Source of the DNA: Panax quinquefolius
Lineage: Eukaryota; Streptophyta; Magnoliopsida; Apiales; Araliaceae
DNA: 64,000 bases
Direction of reading: 5' to 3'
Assembly: GCA_020205615.1 (NCBI GenBank)
Contig: CM035168.1
Coordinates: forward strand, 123,527,573-123,591,572
The notes under the pieces: generated by a model
Seen by the model: only the letters and a program-made list of their open reading frames with translations
Told to the model about the DNA's origin: nothing
Database searches by the model: none
Translations under genes and position numbers: made by a program
Part shown: positions 25,557 to 37,322 of the stretch, one piece after another
How positions within the stretch are numbered: the stretch's first letter is position 1
Layout of the letters: the number at the start of each line of letters is the position of its first letter

Positions 25557-27645
25557 TGGCAATGTCTAGAAAGTTACGTCTAAGGAGAGGTTTGGTCACC
25601 TAATTGCGGCGCCAAGAAGGAGAGATCCTTATCGAAAGCCCCCCTTTTCACAGGAGGCTGCTGGTTGTCGATGATGTGATTACGTAATATTATTTGTGAA
25701 TAATTAATTATTGATTTATATGATGAGGAAAATATTGATTTTATGTGGATATAAATGGAGAAAATTTTTAAAATGACAATTGTTGAAAATTAATATTTTA
25801 TCTTTTTACGATAAAATAATTCATTTAAATATATTATTTTAATAATATATTAATCTGGTGATATTTTTACAACGAATGTGGGATATATGAGTATACTGAG
25901 GAGGAAGAGTATTTTTGTTGCAATAAATGTTTAAAACATGTTAAACATGTCGGTGGACCCCATTTCTTGATTGAAATTTGATTATAGCTTTTGTAAAATT
26001 GTCCAGTATGTGGATTTGGTCCATTTTCATTTGGAATTTGGAAAAACTTTCTTCTCGCAAAGTTGTAGAGAATTGAATTTCCTATAAAAAAGCCTTGAGA
26101 TTGAATTTTCGAAAATGGCTATTTATTATGAATTATTGAAGTTCGAAGTTAAAATAATTGATTTTTGGGAGTTTTAATTAATTATTTTGAGAAAAAGCGT
26201 TTTTGGTGAGTTTGTGAACCTCATTTAAAATGTCTTATGGTTGAAATCAGATTTCAAAGGTGGGCTAAGGAATTTTGTTTATAAATAATATTATTATATT
26301 TAATTTTCTACTTTGGTGTTCTAAAGATTTTCCTATAAATAGGAGCTTAGGTTAGAATTGAAAATCACACCGTAAGCTGAAGTTTCTCTCTCTATATTAT
26401 CGGCGTATTCTTGTGAGTATTTTGAGTATACTTTGAGTATTGCTATACGGTGCAAGAGTTTAAGTCATAGCTTTATATCCGGTGTTTCAACTTTAAATCT
26501 TGTCTTTCGATGTAAGGGATGTTATTTTCTTCTCAATGATATTATTTCTTCAATATCATTATCTTTGAAATATTGGTTGGAACTTTTATCAAATTTGGAA
26601 CTTTTTCATGTTTCGGGGTTACTTATTCACGAAATACTATTCACGAGTTACTATTCAAGTAAGCGTGAAGATGTTTTTTTTGTGAAATTTCTATCTTTTG
26701 GTGTGAGATTACTATTCACGATATCACGACTATTATTCACGTATATGCACTTATTCACGAATACACTATAGACTATTCATCGAAAAATGAAATTTCTTCT
26801 TTTTGTCCAAAATATCTATTATGGATACTAGCTTTGATTGTATCCATGTTTTGATCATTCTTGAATTTTACACCACTATGATTATTTTTGAGGTATTGTT
26901 GGACATGGATAAAACAAAAGTACGAATCCTTAATCCTTAATCCTTGTCATTTTGTTTTCTTTGGATTCGTTTCTTTAAAAATATTTTCATCATCCTCGGT
27001 CTTAAATGATGATATTCTTGAATATCTTTGGCTGTAGTGCAAAGATGAATGATTTCTTGATGAATATCTTTTGGCGTAGTGCAAAGATGAGCAGTGTTGA
27101 GATAAACATGACCGATGAAGAATATCTTTGGCTTTTGTAGTGCAAAGATGAATATTTGATTCGGATATATATTGATTGATGTTCTGAGGATAAAATATCG
27201 ACGATGAACTTTTAAATTCATACATAGAAGATAGTAGTTTGCATTCTCTACTTAACTCTTCTAATGAATTGTTGTTTCATTGCGAGTTGTTGATTTAAAA
27301 GCTGTTATCTATTGTATTCTATTAGATTTTTTCCTGTTGGAGACTAACGATAATTTGTTGTATATTATCTTAGTCATAATATTCTTTTTTGGGCTAGTTG
27401 AGCTCACCCTTTTCCTTTTTATTCTATTTTTCTTCTCAAGAGGCGAGAATGTAGCGAGTCTTAGTGGGGTATGGAATGAAGGGTTAGAGAGAGTTGTTTA
27501 GTAGTCCTCACCATTTTGTAAAATAATGTATCAATAATTATGATGGGGATTTATTTGCGTGTGGATATTGTCAGATGGCAATATCGTATTTAAACTCACG
27601 GTTTATATGTTGTAATAATAAAGTTGTAGTTATTTACATGCCGTA

Positions 27646-29986
27646 TGTGAGACCCCAGATTTTATCAATAAAGATTTAAATTTTGTTGAAATAATTTTTT
27701 AATATTATGGTGTGAATTTAAGATAATATTATAGTTGTGGGTAGTATTTATAAATTTTGCAAAGTATCAAGTGGTTATATTATATTCGATTGGTGGGGAA
27801 TATTAGGTTTAGCGGGGAATATTAAATACTACTCAATCATTGGTGGACCCCTAATGAAATTATTGTCGGATTGAGAAAGCGACAAAAATATTTTATTGAA
27901 ATAACGGCGGAAGTTTTACCGTAGTTCTTGTTGAACTACTCGATAGTAAAAATACGATGAATCGTGTGGTTGCATAGTAATACACGGTATTGATTATTGA
28001 TGCTTATGTGAGAAGTCACTCGGTTTGATTCCATTATTGTCGATTAATAATATGAATTATTATAGCGATAATGGCGTTTTGTTTTATTCATTATTATTAA
28101 CGTAATAAAAGCGAAACATCTTTTATATAAAATAGAATACTTTATTAAAGTTATTACATAAATAGAATATATTATATTTTATTATGCATAGTGTTGCATA
28201 GTGTTTTGCATAGTGTTTTGCATAGTATTGCATAGTGTTTGCATAGTAAAATGTTTTATATAAATAGAATATATTATATTTTATTTAAAAGATTTTTCTT
28301 TAAATATAGACCGTCAGATTAAAGTAAATCAATACGGATAGTTCATAGATTAATTCTTATGCATTCCATTTTCCTATAAATAGAAGCTCATTCCTTCATT
28401 ATTTTCTTACGAATTCATTGAAACTCAGAGAGAGAAATTATAGAGAGAGAAGCTATAGAGAAAATTATAGAAAGAAGAAGAGTATTCTCGCTACTTATTT
28501 ACTTCTATATTCGGTTCTTTTACGGTAAGGGGTGTTATTCTTTCTTCTTGAAGAGAACTTACATTATTTCATTCATTTATTATTACATTGGAATAACTTT
28601 TGTAAAAGTGGCATACCCTATACATAACTTTGTATCATGGCATACCTATACTTGGTGAAATCCTTATGTTATTCCATTGCTTATTATTACATTGGAATAA
28701 CTTTGTATATCTGTGGTTTACCCTATACTTGGTGACATTCTTCTATTATTACATTGGAACATCACATGCATGTGTTTTTACAGGACACAGTTAAAATCTT
28801 TATCATTCTGTTGGAATATCCTATCGTGTGTGTTTTACAGGATCTGGTTCCATCTTTATTATTACTGTTGGAATATCCGCTCGGTGTGAATTTCACACGA
28901 CTGGTTAGATTATTATTATTATGTTGGAATAAACACATGCTCTGCAATCTGCATGCATGGTGATTTCTTTTGTTATTCCATTCTTTATTATACCCGGTTG
29001 GTTAAAACTTTGACTTTATACTCCATGAAATTAGTAGAATATCCTTGATATTTGCGTTTCATCCGATATCTTTTCATGGAAATATTCTTACGATCATTCT
29101 TGAATTTTACTCTACGAAGCGATGTATTATGTTGACAATTTGGACGTTAATAATTCATGGATTAAATAATTCTTGAACTTGTTTTATTGAATTATTATGT
29201 CATTGTCATCATCCTCATGTTATATTATGTTATCTTTGGCTTACGTGCATAGATGAACTTAGTATGATTATGACCGGGGGATCATTCGGTATAATCATGA
29301 CTTGATATAAATGATGTGACTAAAGTCCTCGATGGGCTGTAATGCGATGATGGATAGTTTTTGGCATGATTATGACCCGGGGTGATTCGGTATAGTCATG
29401 ACCATTGATAATTTGATGAAAATCCTTGGACCGTGGTATAGGGATGATTAGATGTGGTGGTTTATTTATTAAAATTTGAGTCTCGTGATAAAAATTGATG
29501 AAAACCTTTTAAAACCTAAAAGATAGTAGACTTTATTCTCTACTTGATTTTTTTAATGGATTGCATATTCATTTATGATTAAACCGGTTGTCTATTGTAT
29601 TTTATCGGTTTAACCTTGTTGAAGGCTAATGATAATTTATTACGCATTATCTTAGTCATAATATTTCTTCTTGAGCTAGTTGAGCTCACCCTTTCTTTCT
29701 TTATTCTCTTGGAAATGAGAACATATTGGGACGAGTCGGGGAGCGAAGTAATGGTCCGGAGGATAGCATTAGTAGTCCTCACTATTACGTGAAATAGTGT
29801 GATAATAGTTGTAATGAGGACTCCTTTTGAGTTTGTATAATATCTAGTAGACAATATTTGTATTCAAACTCACGATTTATGTCGTATTGTATACAGCGAG
29901 TTATATTAGTAAGTCGTATTTGAATTTATGTACCATGTAAGTGGCGACCCAAGATGGGTGGCGTATACCTAATTTTGGGGGCGTCA
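27646..29986 (+). repeat. 5' LTR of element E (family 3)
   Basis: It runs from TGTGAGACCCC to GGGGGCGTCA, followed by the primer binding site. It contains repeated GCATAGTGTT(T) words at about 28190-28250, a TATA box at 28375-28382, an inverted-repeat TATGATTATGACC...GGTATAATCATGA near 29263-29308, and the U5-side block at about 29650-29700. Confidence 0.88.
28375..28382 (+). promoter_or_regulatory. LTR TATA box (TATAAATA), element E 5' LTR
   Basis: TTTTCCTATAAATAGAAGCT is followed about 50 bp later by a purine-rich GAGAGAAATTATAGAGAG stretch. The same pair lies in the 3' LTR at 35017-35024. The position fits a U3/R promoter boundary. Confidence 0.5.
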
Positions 29987-29990
29987 CGGT

Positions 29991-30001
29991 TGGTATCGAG
30001 C
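29991..30001 (+). other. Primer binding site, element E
   Basis: TGGTATCGAGC follows the LTR end by a few bases. It matches the initiator-Met-tRNA-type site TGGTATCAGAGC with one base missing. Confidence 0.75.
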
Positions 30002-30159
30002 TTAGGATATGATCCTGGCTAAGATGTGAGAATAGTACTAGGAGGGGAGAGGCGGGGAAATTTCTCGCTTAGTATGACCTACCTAAATTTATTTGGTATT
30101 TAATTGGTCGGTCGAGTATAGGGATAATATGTGATATGTTAATTAACCCTTATTTTGTG

Positions 30160-31326
30160 GCGGTGTTTGAAAATGGCATCCAGAAAATGTTGAGAATAGC
30201 GATGGAGCACAGGAGAGGCTATTGATTCTCCACGAGATCAATAATCGAGGACAATGTACAACGAGGATGGCGATAATCCTCCTGTAAACAACAACAACGA
30301 TCAATTGACTAACGACTTGATACGTTTAAGAGGTTTTAGAATTCATGCAACATCGGAAAGCGACTCATCCAAAAGCGTGGGGTGGAAACACGGAAAACTC
30401 TCGGGCGGTCACGCTAAACAATTCAAGGAGTTGGGACCACCAGGAGTTTAAGGGAGAGCAAAACCACTTACGGCGGAAGCATGGATAAAGCAGATTACAA
30501 GATATTTGATGTCTTGGGATGCTCCAGAGAAGCAAAGGTTCCTTTCGCCGCTTTATGTTCTTGCGGAGAGGCGATTCTTTGGTGGGAATCGGTAAAAGCG
30601 TACTCAACTTCTTTGTCTTGAAGATATCTTGGGAGAAGTTCAGGAGTTGTTCAACGACAAATACTTTCCCGAAAGTATTCGCCACATGAAGGAGGTGGAG
30701 TTTATCAAGTTGGAACAAAACAATATGACCGTGTCGCATGATACGAGGCAAAGTTTGCGGAGTTATCACGATTCGTCCCACTTGGTGGATAATGAAAAGA
30801 GAATGGGTACGAATGTTTTTAAGAGGTTTGAAGCGGAGATACGTCAACATCTTATTTCTCATAAGCTGTGTTTTTATTGAGGATGTTGTAAATAGGGCTC
30901 GATTAGTGGAGCGCGATAACGAGTCAACGAACTAAAAAGAAAGAGCGGTAAGTGAAAATTATAATACCGGAAAGTAGTCATCGAGCGGTGACAACAAGCT
31001 TGGAGGAATCAACGGGCGGATATGGTAACCGCCGGTGGTAATCGAGGCCAAAATAATAAGAATGGACATTTCAAGAAAAGGAGATTCAACAATGATGGAA
31101 AGACGCGTCGACCAAAGACTTTTGTTGTTAAGGAAGGAGAAGGACCACCTATCATATGCTTCAAATGCGGAGGAGAGGGACACATCAGTCCGAACTGCGC
31201 CATGCCATCCAAAGCATGTTATAATTGTGGAAGAGAAGGCCACTTAGCTCGATTTTGTCATCTGAAGACGAATTCAACTAGGATGGAGGCACCAAAGGTA
31301 CGTCCTGGACAAACCAGAGGCCGTTA
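30160..31326 (+). pseudogene. gag of element E with two CCHC zinc knuckles
   Basis: A gag capsid-like region lies at about 30440-30860 (for example FNDKYFPESIRHMKEVEFIK from about 30650), matching the retrotransposon gag domain pattern. Two zinc knuckles follow at 31157-31198 (CFKCGGEGHISPNC) and 31217-31258 (CYNCGREGHLARFC), both with every Cys and His in place. Gag assembles virus-like particles and binds genomic RNA through the knuckles. The N-terminal and capsid portions are split by several frameshifts, so the protein is not intact as read. The knuckle region keeps an open frame of about 100 codons (31022-31327). Confidence 0.85.
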
Positions 31327-31351
31327 GTTTAAGAGAGCGTTTTTTTTTCTC

Positions 31352-32095
31352 GTGACGAATAAAATTATCACGGGTAAGTTAATCGTAAGCTCTTGCAAAG
31401 TCTATACCTTATTAGATACCGGTTCTACCCATTCTTTTATCTCTCTTGCTTGCGTTCAACGTTTAAATTTGACTCTGAAGAAATTAGACTTTGATTTATC
31501 TATTGAAACTTCGTTGGGAGAAACCTTCGTTACCTCCACTGTTTATTAATCTTGTTGTTTCAAATAACACTTTCACGTTACCTGTCGATCTTATCTCTTG
31601 AAAATACTTGCCTTTGAGGTAATTTTTGAAAATAGTTGATTAACTACTCGTTATTCTTTTTGTAAGGTTGTTAGCTTTCATATTCCTAACCAACCTGTTA
31701 TATGAATTCAAAGTAACCAAATCCTAAAGTTAATCACTGTTATATCAAGCTATAAGTAAAGAGCCCCGATCCTTTCGTTGTTGACTTCCTTGTGTGGAAT
31801 GCACCGAAGCCAGACTTTCTGTAGGCGACGTCGTGAATGAAGATGGCAAGTTTATAGGTATCATTGTGAGGTGGTATCCCAGGTTAAGGGATAGAAGTCA
31901 CGAGTTGGTATTAATGTGACGTCTTATATCCAAGTCTTGGACGAGAGTAATGATTTTGAATGATATTTCTATCATTAATAAATTTCTTGGCGTATTATTG
32001 AAGACTTCCTAGCCTACCCTAGGCGTGAAATCGAATTTTGTATTGACCCCGATCTACAAACCCATTTCTTAAACCCTCAAATATTTCTTGACTAA
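31352..32095 (+). pseudogene. Protease and truncated pol start of element E
   Basis: The aspartic protease active-site triad is readable as DTGSTHSFIS from 31415, in an open stretch 31352-31549 that ends LGETFVTSTVY. Beyond it, linker and RT-proximal pieces are frame-broken. At about 32075-32095 a phrase equivalent to the RNase H/integrase junction (LKYFLTKK-like) appears, after which recognisable pol stops. RT, RNase H and integrase cores are therefore deleted. Confidence 0.78.
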
Positions 32096-34150
32096 AAGGA
32101 TGCATTTACGTGGATTATGATGAAAGTCATAATAAAAGTATAGAACTAATAAAAATCATGGGTATATGAAGTATTAGTAAGTTTTATGATGAGTTATGTT
32201 GATTAGTATGTGAAAACATGAAAGTTTCTTAGAAATCACAAAGAGTTGAAAATCAGATTTTAGTGAAAAGCGTAACATGAAATTCAATTGACCATATCTC
32301 CTGTTATATTTTGAATTTTTGAATGTGGTCAAGTCCTAGAGTTAGATCTATGAGTTACCTAACTAATCCAAGTGGAATTACTGGAAAAGGTGTTGTAGAT
32401 TTTTGTGTGGACTGATTTTAGCAAAGGAGTGCAAAGCTGTAAAAATCGAAAAAGCTTCGCCATGATTTTAGAGAGGCTGTTTCGGCCACTTAAATTATGA
32501 GAAAAATTCTGGCCTTTTGGGACATGAAAGTATATGGTATAAAGTACCTCCTGTCCAAAAATGAGCTCATTTCGACTTAAAATGGGCAAGTTATGACTAT
32601 TTCAATATTTAGGTTTTTCCGACGAAAAATGCTATAACTTAGGAGTTCTATAACTCCGATGACCATGAAATTTAAACTGGAAGCTCACGTTAACATGTGT
32701 AAGGTCCTGCCAAGATTTGGGAATTTTGGAGTTAAACTTGAGGTAGCTAATTTCTTAAGGAATTAATTAGAAATTGATTTTTAAAAATAGTAAATGAATT
32801 TTAAAAATTCGAGAAAAATATATTTTCATTTTGGGACTATATTATGGCAAATCCCAGAAAAGAAATATTTTTGGGACTGAATTGGGTATTTTTCATGAAA
32901 ATAGTTTATTTACGAACATATGAGTTAAATATGTTATGTGAAGTAACAAAGTTGAAAATAGGATATTATGGCTAGAGAATCCTATATAGAGTATATGCAT
33001 ATTTTTTGAGAGATTTGATAATTGGTGATGATATCTTATGAGTATGGCATTTTTGAATGATTAAATGCATTATATGGTAAAGCGTAAACAATTGAGATAA
33101 ATTGTTTATAAATTTAAGAAGTGATTAAAATATTGTTATAATATTAATGATATTAGATTATGAGATTATTAAGTGATTGAAAACATGGGGATATTCTTGA
33201 ATCTGGATAAATTATATTATAAATGTTTAATATTTATCCTTTATCTCATTTGATTGATTCTTTATATCATTATCCTCATGCTTATATTATGTTGAAAAAA
33301 TCATGGCACGTGGTCTGTAGATGGACTTGGTATGATTATGATGAGGATTGTTCGGTATAATCATAGTAGTAAATGAATACACAATTATCTTTGGTAGTAG
33401 TGCATGGATAATTTGTGGTCGTGATACTTAATGAATACACAATTATCTTTGATCGTAGTGCATGGATAATTTGTGGTCGTGATCTTAATGAATACACAAT
33501 TATCTTTGGTAGTAGTGCATGGATAATTTGTGGTTGTGATCTTAATGAATACACAATTATCTTTGGTAGTAGTGCATGGATAATTTGTGGTCGCGATAAT
33601 CTTAATGAATACACAATTATCTTTGGTAGTAGTGCATGGATAATTTGTGGTCGTGATCTTAATGAATACACAATTATCTTTGGTAGTAGTGCATGGATAA
33701 TTTGTGGTCGTGATACTAATGAATACACGATTATCTTTGGTAGTAGTGCATGGATAATTTGTGGTCGGATATCTTAATGAATACACGATTATCTTTGGCC
33801 GTAGTAGGCATGGATAATTCGTGGTCGTGATACTAATGAATATCCTTGGCACGTAGTGCGGGGATGATTCGATGATATGGATTAATTATTGAAATTTGAG
33901 TCTCGTGAATGAAATATTAATTCATGGATGTGGTAAAAGTCATCTTTGGTAGTAGTGCATTGATAGACTTGGTATGATTATGACCACGGATTATTCGGTA
34001 TAATCATGGCCGTCAATTGAAAAACACGAATATCCTTAGCCAGGTAGTGCATGGATAATTCATGGTTGTGATCTTATTAAGCCGAGTCTCGATTATTATT
34101 GGTTTTACGGTTGTATATCTTTGGCTGTAGTGCAAAGATGAATTGTTAAT
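32096..34150 (+). other. Non-coding block replacing pol in element E
   Basis: No RT or integrase can be translated here. The first 1.2 kb is AT-rich with CATATCTCCTG, GGGACATGAAAG and CGACTTAAAATGGGC words, like the 5' part of some plant Gypsy LTRs. The rest resembles the middle of the local LTRs (TATGATTATGA, GTAGTGCATGGATAA) and holds the 57-bp minisatellite. The last roughly 130 bp before the 3' LTR again match the pol tail. I infer that LTR-like sequence recombined or inserted here and replaced the missing pol. Confidence 0.6.
33370..33840 (+). repeat. 57-bp minisatellite, about 8 copies
   Basis: The unit contains AATGAATACACAATTATCTT then TGGTAGTAGTGCATGGATAA and TTTGTGGTCGTGATCTT. Copies start near 33372, 33430, 33487, 33544, 33603, 33660, 33718 and 33776, with a decayed ninth. 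The middle copies are almost identical. Since 57 is divisible by 3, long repeat-only frames open on both strands; these are not genes. Diverged single copies of the unit occur in LTR A near 4910-4970. Confidence 0.93.
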
Positions 34151-34283
34151 GAATATCTTTGGTAGGATTGCAAAAATGAATTTAATGTTTTTCGACGATA
34201 AAGGTATTCAAGGTATCCTCACCTCTTTATCATATCAGTATCGTACCCTAATTTCGAGGGAGAAATTCCATAAGGAGGGAGAT

Positions 34284-36602
34284 TGTGAGACCCCAGATTT
34301 TATCAATAAAGATTTAAATTTTGTTGAAATAATTTTTAATATTATGGTGTGAATTTAAGATAATATTATAGTTGTGGGTAGTATTTATAAATTTTGCAAA
34401 GTATGCAAGTGGTTATATTATATTCGATTGGTGGGAATATTCGGTTTAGCGGGGAATATTCGTACAACTAGCTCAATCATTGGTGGACCCCATAATGTAA
34501 TTATTGTCGGATTGAGAAAGCGACAAAAATATTTTATTGAAATAACGGCGAAAGTTTTAAAGTAGTTCTTGTTGAACTACTCGATGTAGTAAAAAAATAT
34601 GATGTCGTGTGGTTGCATAGTAGTATTGCGGTATTGATTATTGATGCTTATGTGAGAAGTCACTCGGTTTGATTCCATTATTGTCGATTAATAATATGAA
34701 TTATTATAGCGATAATGACGTTTTGTTTTATTCAGTATTATTAACGTAATAAAAAGCGAAACATCTTTTATATAAAATAGAATACTTTATTAAAGTTATT
34801 ACATAAATAGAATATATTATATTTTATTATGCGTAGTGTTTTGCATAGTATTTTTTTTTTATAGTATTGCATAGTGTTTGCATAGTAAAATGTTTTTATA
34901 TAAATAGAATATATTATATTTTATTTAAAAGATTTTTCTTTAAATATAGGCCGTCATCGATTAAAATAAATCAATCTGGATAGTTCATGGATTAATTCTT
35001 ATGCATTCCATTTTCCTATAAATAGAAGCTCATTCCTTCATTATTTTCTTACAATTCATTGAAACTCTGAGAGAGAAATTATAGAGAGAAGCTATAGAGA
35101 GAAAATTATAGAAAGAAGAAGAGTATTACTCGCTACTTCACTACTTCTATATTAGGTTCTTTTTACGGTGAGGGTGTTATTCTTTCTTCTTGAAGAGAAC
35201 TTACATTATTCCATTCACTATTATTACATTGGAATAACTTTGTAAAAGTGGCATACCCTATACATAACTTTTATATCTCATGGCGTACCTATACTTGGTG
35301 AAATCCTTATGTTATTCCATTCTTATTATTACATTGGAATAACTTTGTATCGCCATGATTTACCCTATACTTGGTGACATTCTTCTATTATTACATTTGG
35401 AACATCCATGCATGTGTTTTTTTTGGGACTGTTGGAACATCATTCCGTCTTTATCATTCTGTTGGAATATCACAGGATGCAGTTCCATCTTTATTTGTGA
35501 ATTTCACGACACAGTTCCGATTATTATTATTATGTTGGAATAACACTACATACATGAAATCTGCATGCGTGGTGATTTCTTTTGTTATTCCATTCTTTAT
35601 TATACCCGGTTAGTTAAAACTTTGACTTTATACTCCATGAAATTAGTAGAATATCCTTGATATTTGCGTTTCATCCGATATCTTTTCATGGAAATATTCT
35701 TACGATCATTCTTGAATTTTACTCTACGAAGCGACAATGATTGACAATTTGGACGTTAATAATTCATGGATTAAATAATTCTTGAACTTGTTTTATTGAA
35801 TTATTATGTCATTGTCATCATCCTCATGTTATATTATGTTATCTTTGGCTTACGTGCATAGATGAACTTAGTATGATTATGACCGAGGATCATTCGGTAT
35901 AATCATGACTTGATATAAATGATGTGACTAAAGTCCCTGGGCTGTGTAATGCGATGATGGATAGTTTTTGGCATGATTATGACGAGGGGTGATTCGGTAT
36001 AGTCATGACCATTGATAATTTGATGAAAATCCTTGACCGTGATACGGGGATGATTAGATGTGGTGGTTTATTTATTAAATTTGAGTCTCGTGATAAAAAT
36101 TGATGAAAACCTTTTTAAAACCTAAAAGATAGTAGACTTTATTCTCTACTTGATTTTTTTAATGGATTAGATATTCATTGCAGATTAAACCGGTTATACT
36201 ATTGTATTTTATCGGTTTAACTTGTTGAAGGCTAATGATAATTTATTACGCATTATCTTAGTCATAATATTTCTTCTTTGGGCTAGTTGAGCTCACCCTT
36301 TCTTTTCTTTTTATTCTCTTGAGGAAATGAGAACATATTTGAGACAGTCGGGGAGCGAAGTAATGGTCGGAGGATAGCATTAGTAGTCCTCACTATTACG
36401 TGAAATAGTGTGATAATAGTTGTAATGAGGACTCCTTTTGAGTTTGTATAATATCTAGTAGACAATATTTGTATTCAAACTCACGATTTATGTCGTATTG
36501 CATACTGCGACGATTATATTAGTAAGTTGTATTTGAATTTATGTACCTATGTAAGTGGCGACCCAAGATGGGTGACGTATACCTAATTTTGGGGGCGTCA
36601 CA
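34284..36602 (+). repeat. 3' LTR of element E (family 3)
   Basis: It starts TGTGAGACCCC after the pol-tail purine stretch (AAGGAGGGAGAT) and ends GGGGGCGTCACA, followed by the resumed LTR of element C. Compared with the 5' LTR, AT-rich stretches are nearly identical. Differences cluster at C/G-containing words (for example 28740-28950 against 35395-35560). Confidence 0.88.
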
Positions 36603-36662
36603 CCATGTATTTGGCGACTCAGAATGGGTTGGATGGAATGGACCTATTTTGGGGGCGTCACA

Positions 36663-37205
36663 CTCATAGTATGACAACATCACTTCAACCATGTACATAC
36701 CGCATGGTAGGTTCCAAAAGGAGGCGGTTCTACCAAAGCAAGAACTCCATCGTTTGAAGAAGTAGATTCAGTCCGTTGACGACGATTGGCTTCAAGAGGA
36801 GAGATAGAAGGAGTAAGGGCGGAGAGAGAGAAACCGAACGAGAATTAAGGGCGGAGAGAGAGAGACCGAACGAGAAAGAAATATTTGAGGAAGATGGAAA
36901 CTAATTTGTCAGGTCAGCCCATTAATATTAATCTCTTAATTTAAAGACTTTTAATTGTATTAGTATTGTAAATAAAAATGATGAACTGTAATATTTTTGT
37001 AATTATTTTATGTATGTATGATTTTTATAATTATTTTTAAAAATGTACTAGTATATGTAATTAATCCTTTATTTTTGGTAAATACGGTCCAAGAAATGAG
37101 CTAAGCCCAAAATGACGAAATCAAAATCCTAAAGGGAAACGGATCAGAACGCTGGTATGAAACGGATTCGAATACTGGTATGAAACGGATTTACTCCATG
37201 TGTGG
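36663..37205. other. Gene-free stretch between element C and the nucleoredoxin-like gene
   Basis: It begins with the CTCAT target duplication. A direct duplication of about 32 bp with GGGCGGAGAGAGAGA and ACCGAACGAGAA lies at about 36815-36875. Two copies of TGGTATGAAACGGATT, 23 bp apart, lie at 37153 and 37176. I see no coding sequence. Confidence 0.7.
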
Positions 37206-37209
37206 TGCA

Positions 37210-37215
37210 TATATA
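37210..37215 (+). promoter_or_regulatory. Candidate TATA box of the nucleoredoxin-like gene
   Basis: TATATA within GCATATATACGAG lies 108 bp upstream of the chosen ATG (37323). That leaves room for a 5' UTR of about 80 bases. The location is plausible, but the transcription start was not determined. Confidence 0.4.
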
Positions 37216-37322
37216 CGAGTATTCAGCCATAGCCTGAATTTCATATCTGCGGAGCAACGCATTGTAATTGGGAACTTGGGAATTTAGGGCTGAATAATTT
37301 ATTTCTTAAATTAGGTACAGAG

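Larger units (their letters stand above)
27646..36602 (+). mobile_element. LTR retrotransposon E (family 3), both LTRs present
   Basis: Two LTRs (27646-29986 and 34284-36602, about 2.34 and 2.32 kb) flank a 4.3-kb interior. The interior has a primer binding site, gag with two intact CCHC knuckles and a protease active site, then a long non-coding stretch where RT-RNase H-integrase should be. It lies in the 3' LTR of element C. The flanking pair CCGTA/CCATG is an imperfect target duplication. The element looks like the youngest complete insertion, yet it lacks most of pol. Confidence 0.88.
14400..36662 (+). mobile_element. LTR retrotransposon C (family 2) with nested insertions
   Basis: Removing the nested elements leaves LTRs of about 2.76 and 2.74 kb around a 2.7-kb decayed interior. 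The direct repeat CTCAT occurs just before (14395-14399) and just after (36663-36667), a 5-bp target duplication as expected for Ty3/Gypsy integration. The interior has a primer binding site, a gag zinc knuckle and an integrase C-terminus, but large parts of pol are gone. Nested inside are a solo LTR (16490-18844), a solo LTR (22802-25556) and a complete element E (27646-36602). Confidence 0.88.
22202..36662 (+). repeat. 3' LTR of element C, interrupted by solo LTR D and element E
   Basis: It begins TGTAAGACCC after the pol tail, is split at 22801/25557 and again at 27645/36603, and ends GGCGTCACA at 36662. The three pieces join in register with other family 2 LTRs. For example, ATTAGCGA rejoins TGGCAATGTCTAG, and TTTACATGCCGTA rejoins CCATGTATTTGGCG. 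Confidence 0.85.

Noticed and set aside
33370..33840. Regular direct repeats that might suggest a CRISPR array
   Set aside because: The units are contiguous without unique spacers and the genome is plant-like; it is a minisatellite.
33336..33852. Long open frames on both strands with 19-residue repeats
   Set aside because: They arise because the 57-bp unit is a multiple of three and has no stop. There is no start context, homology or gene structure.
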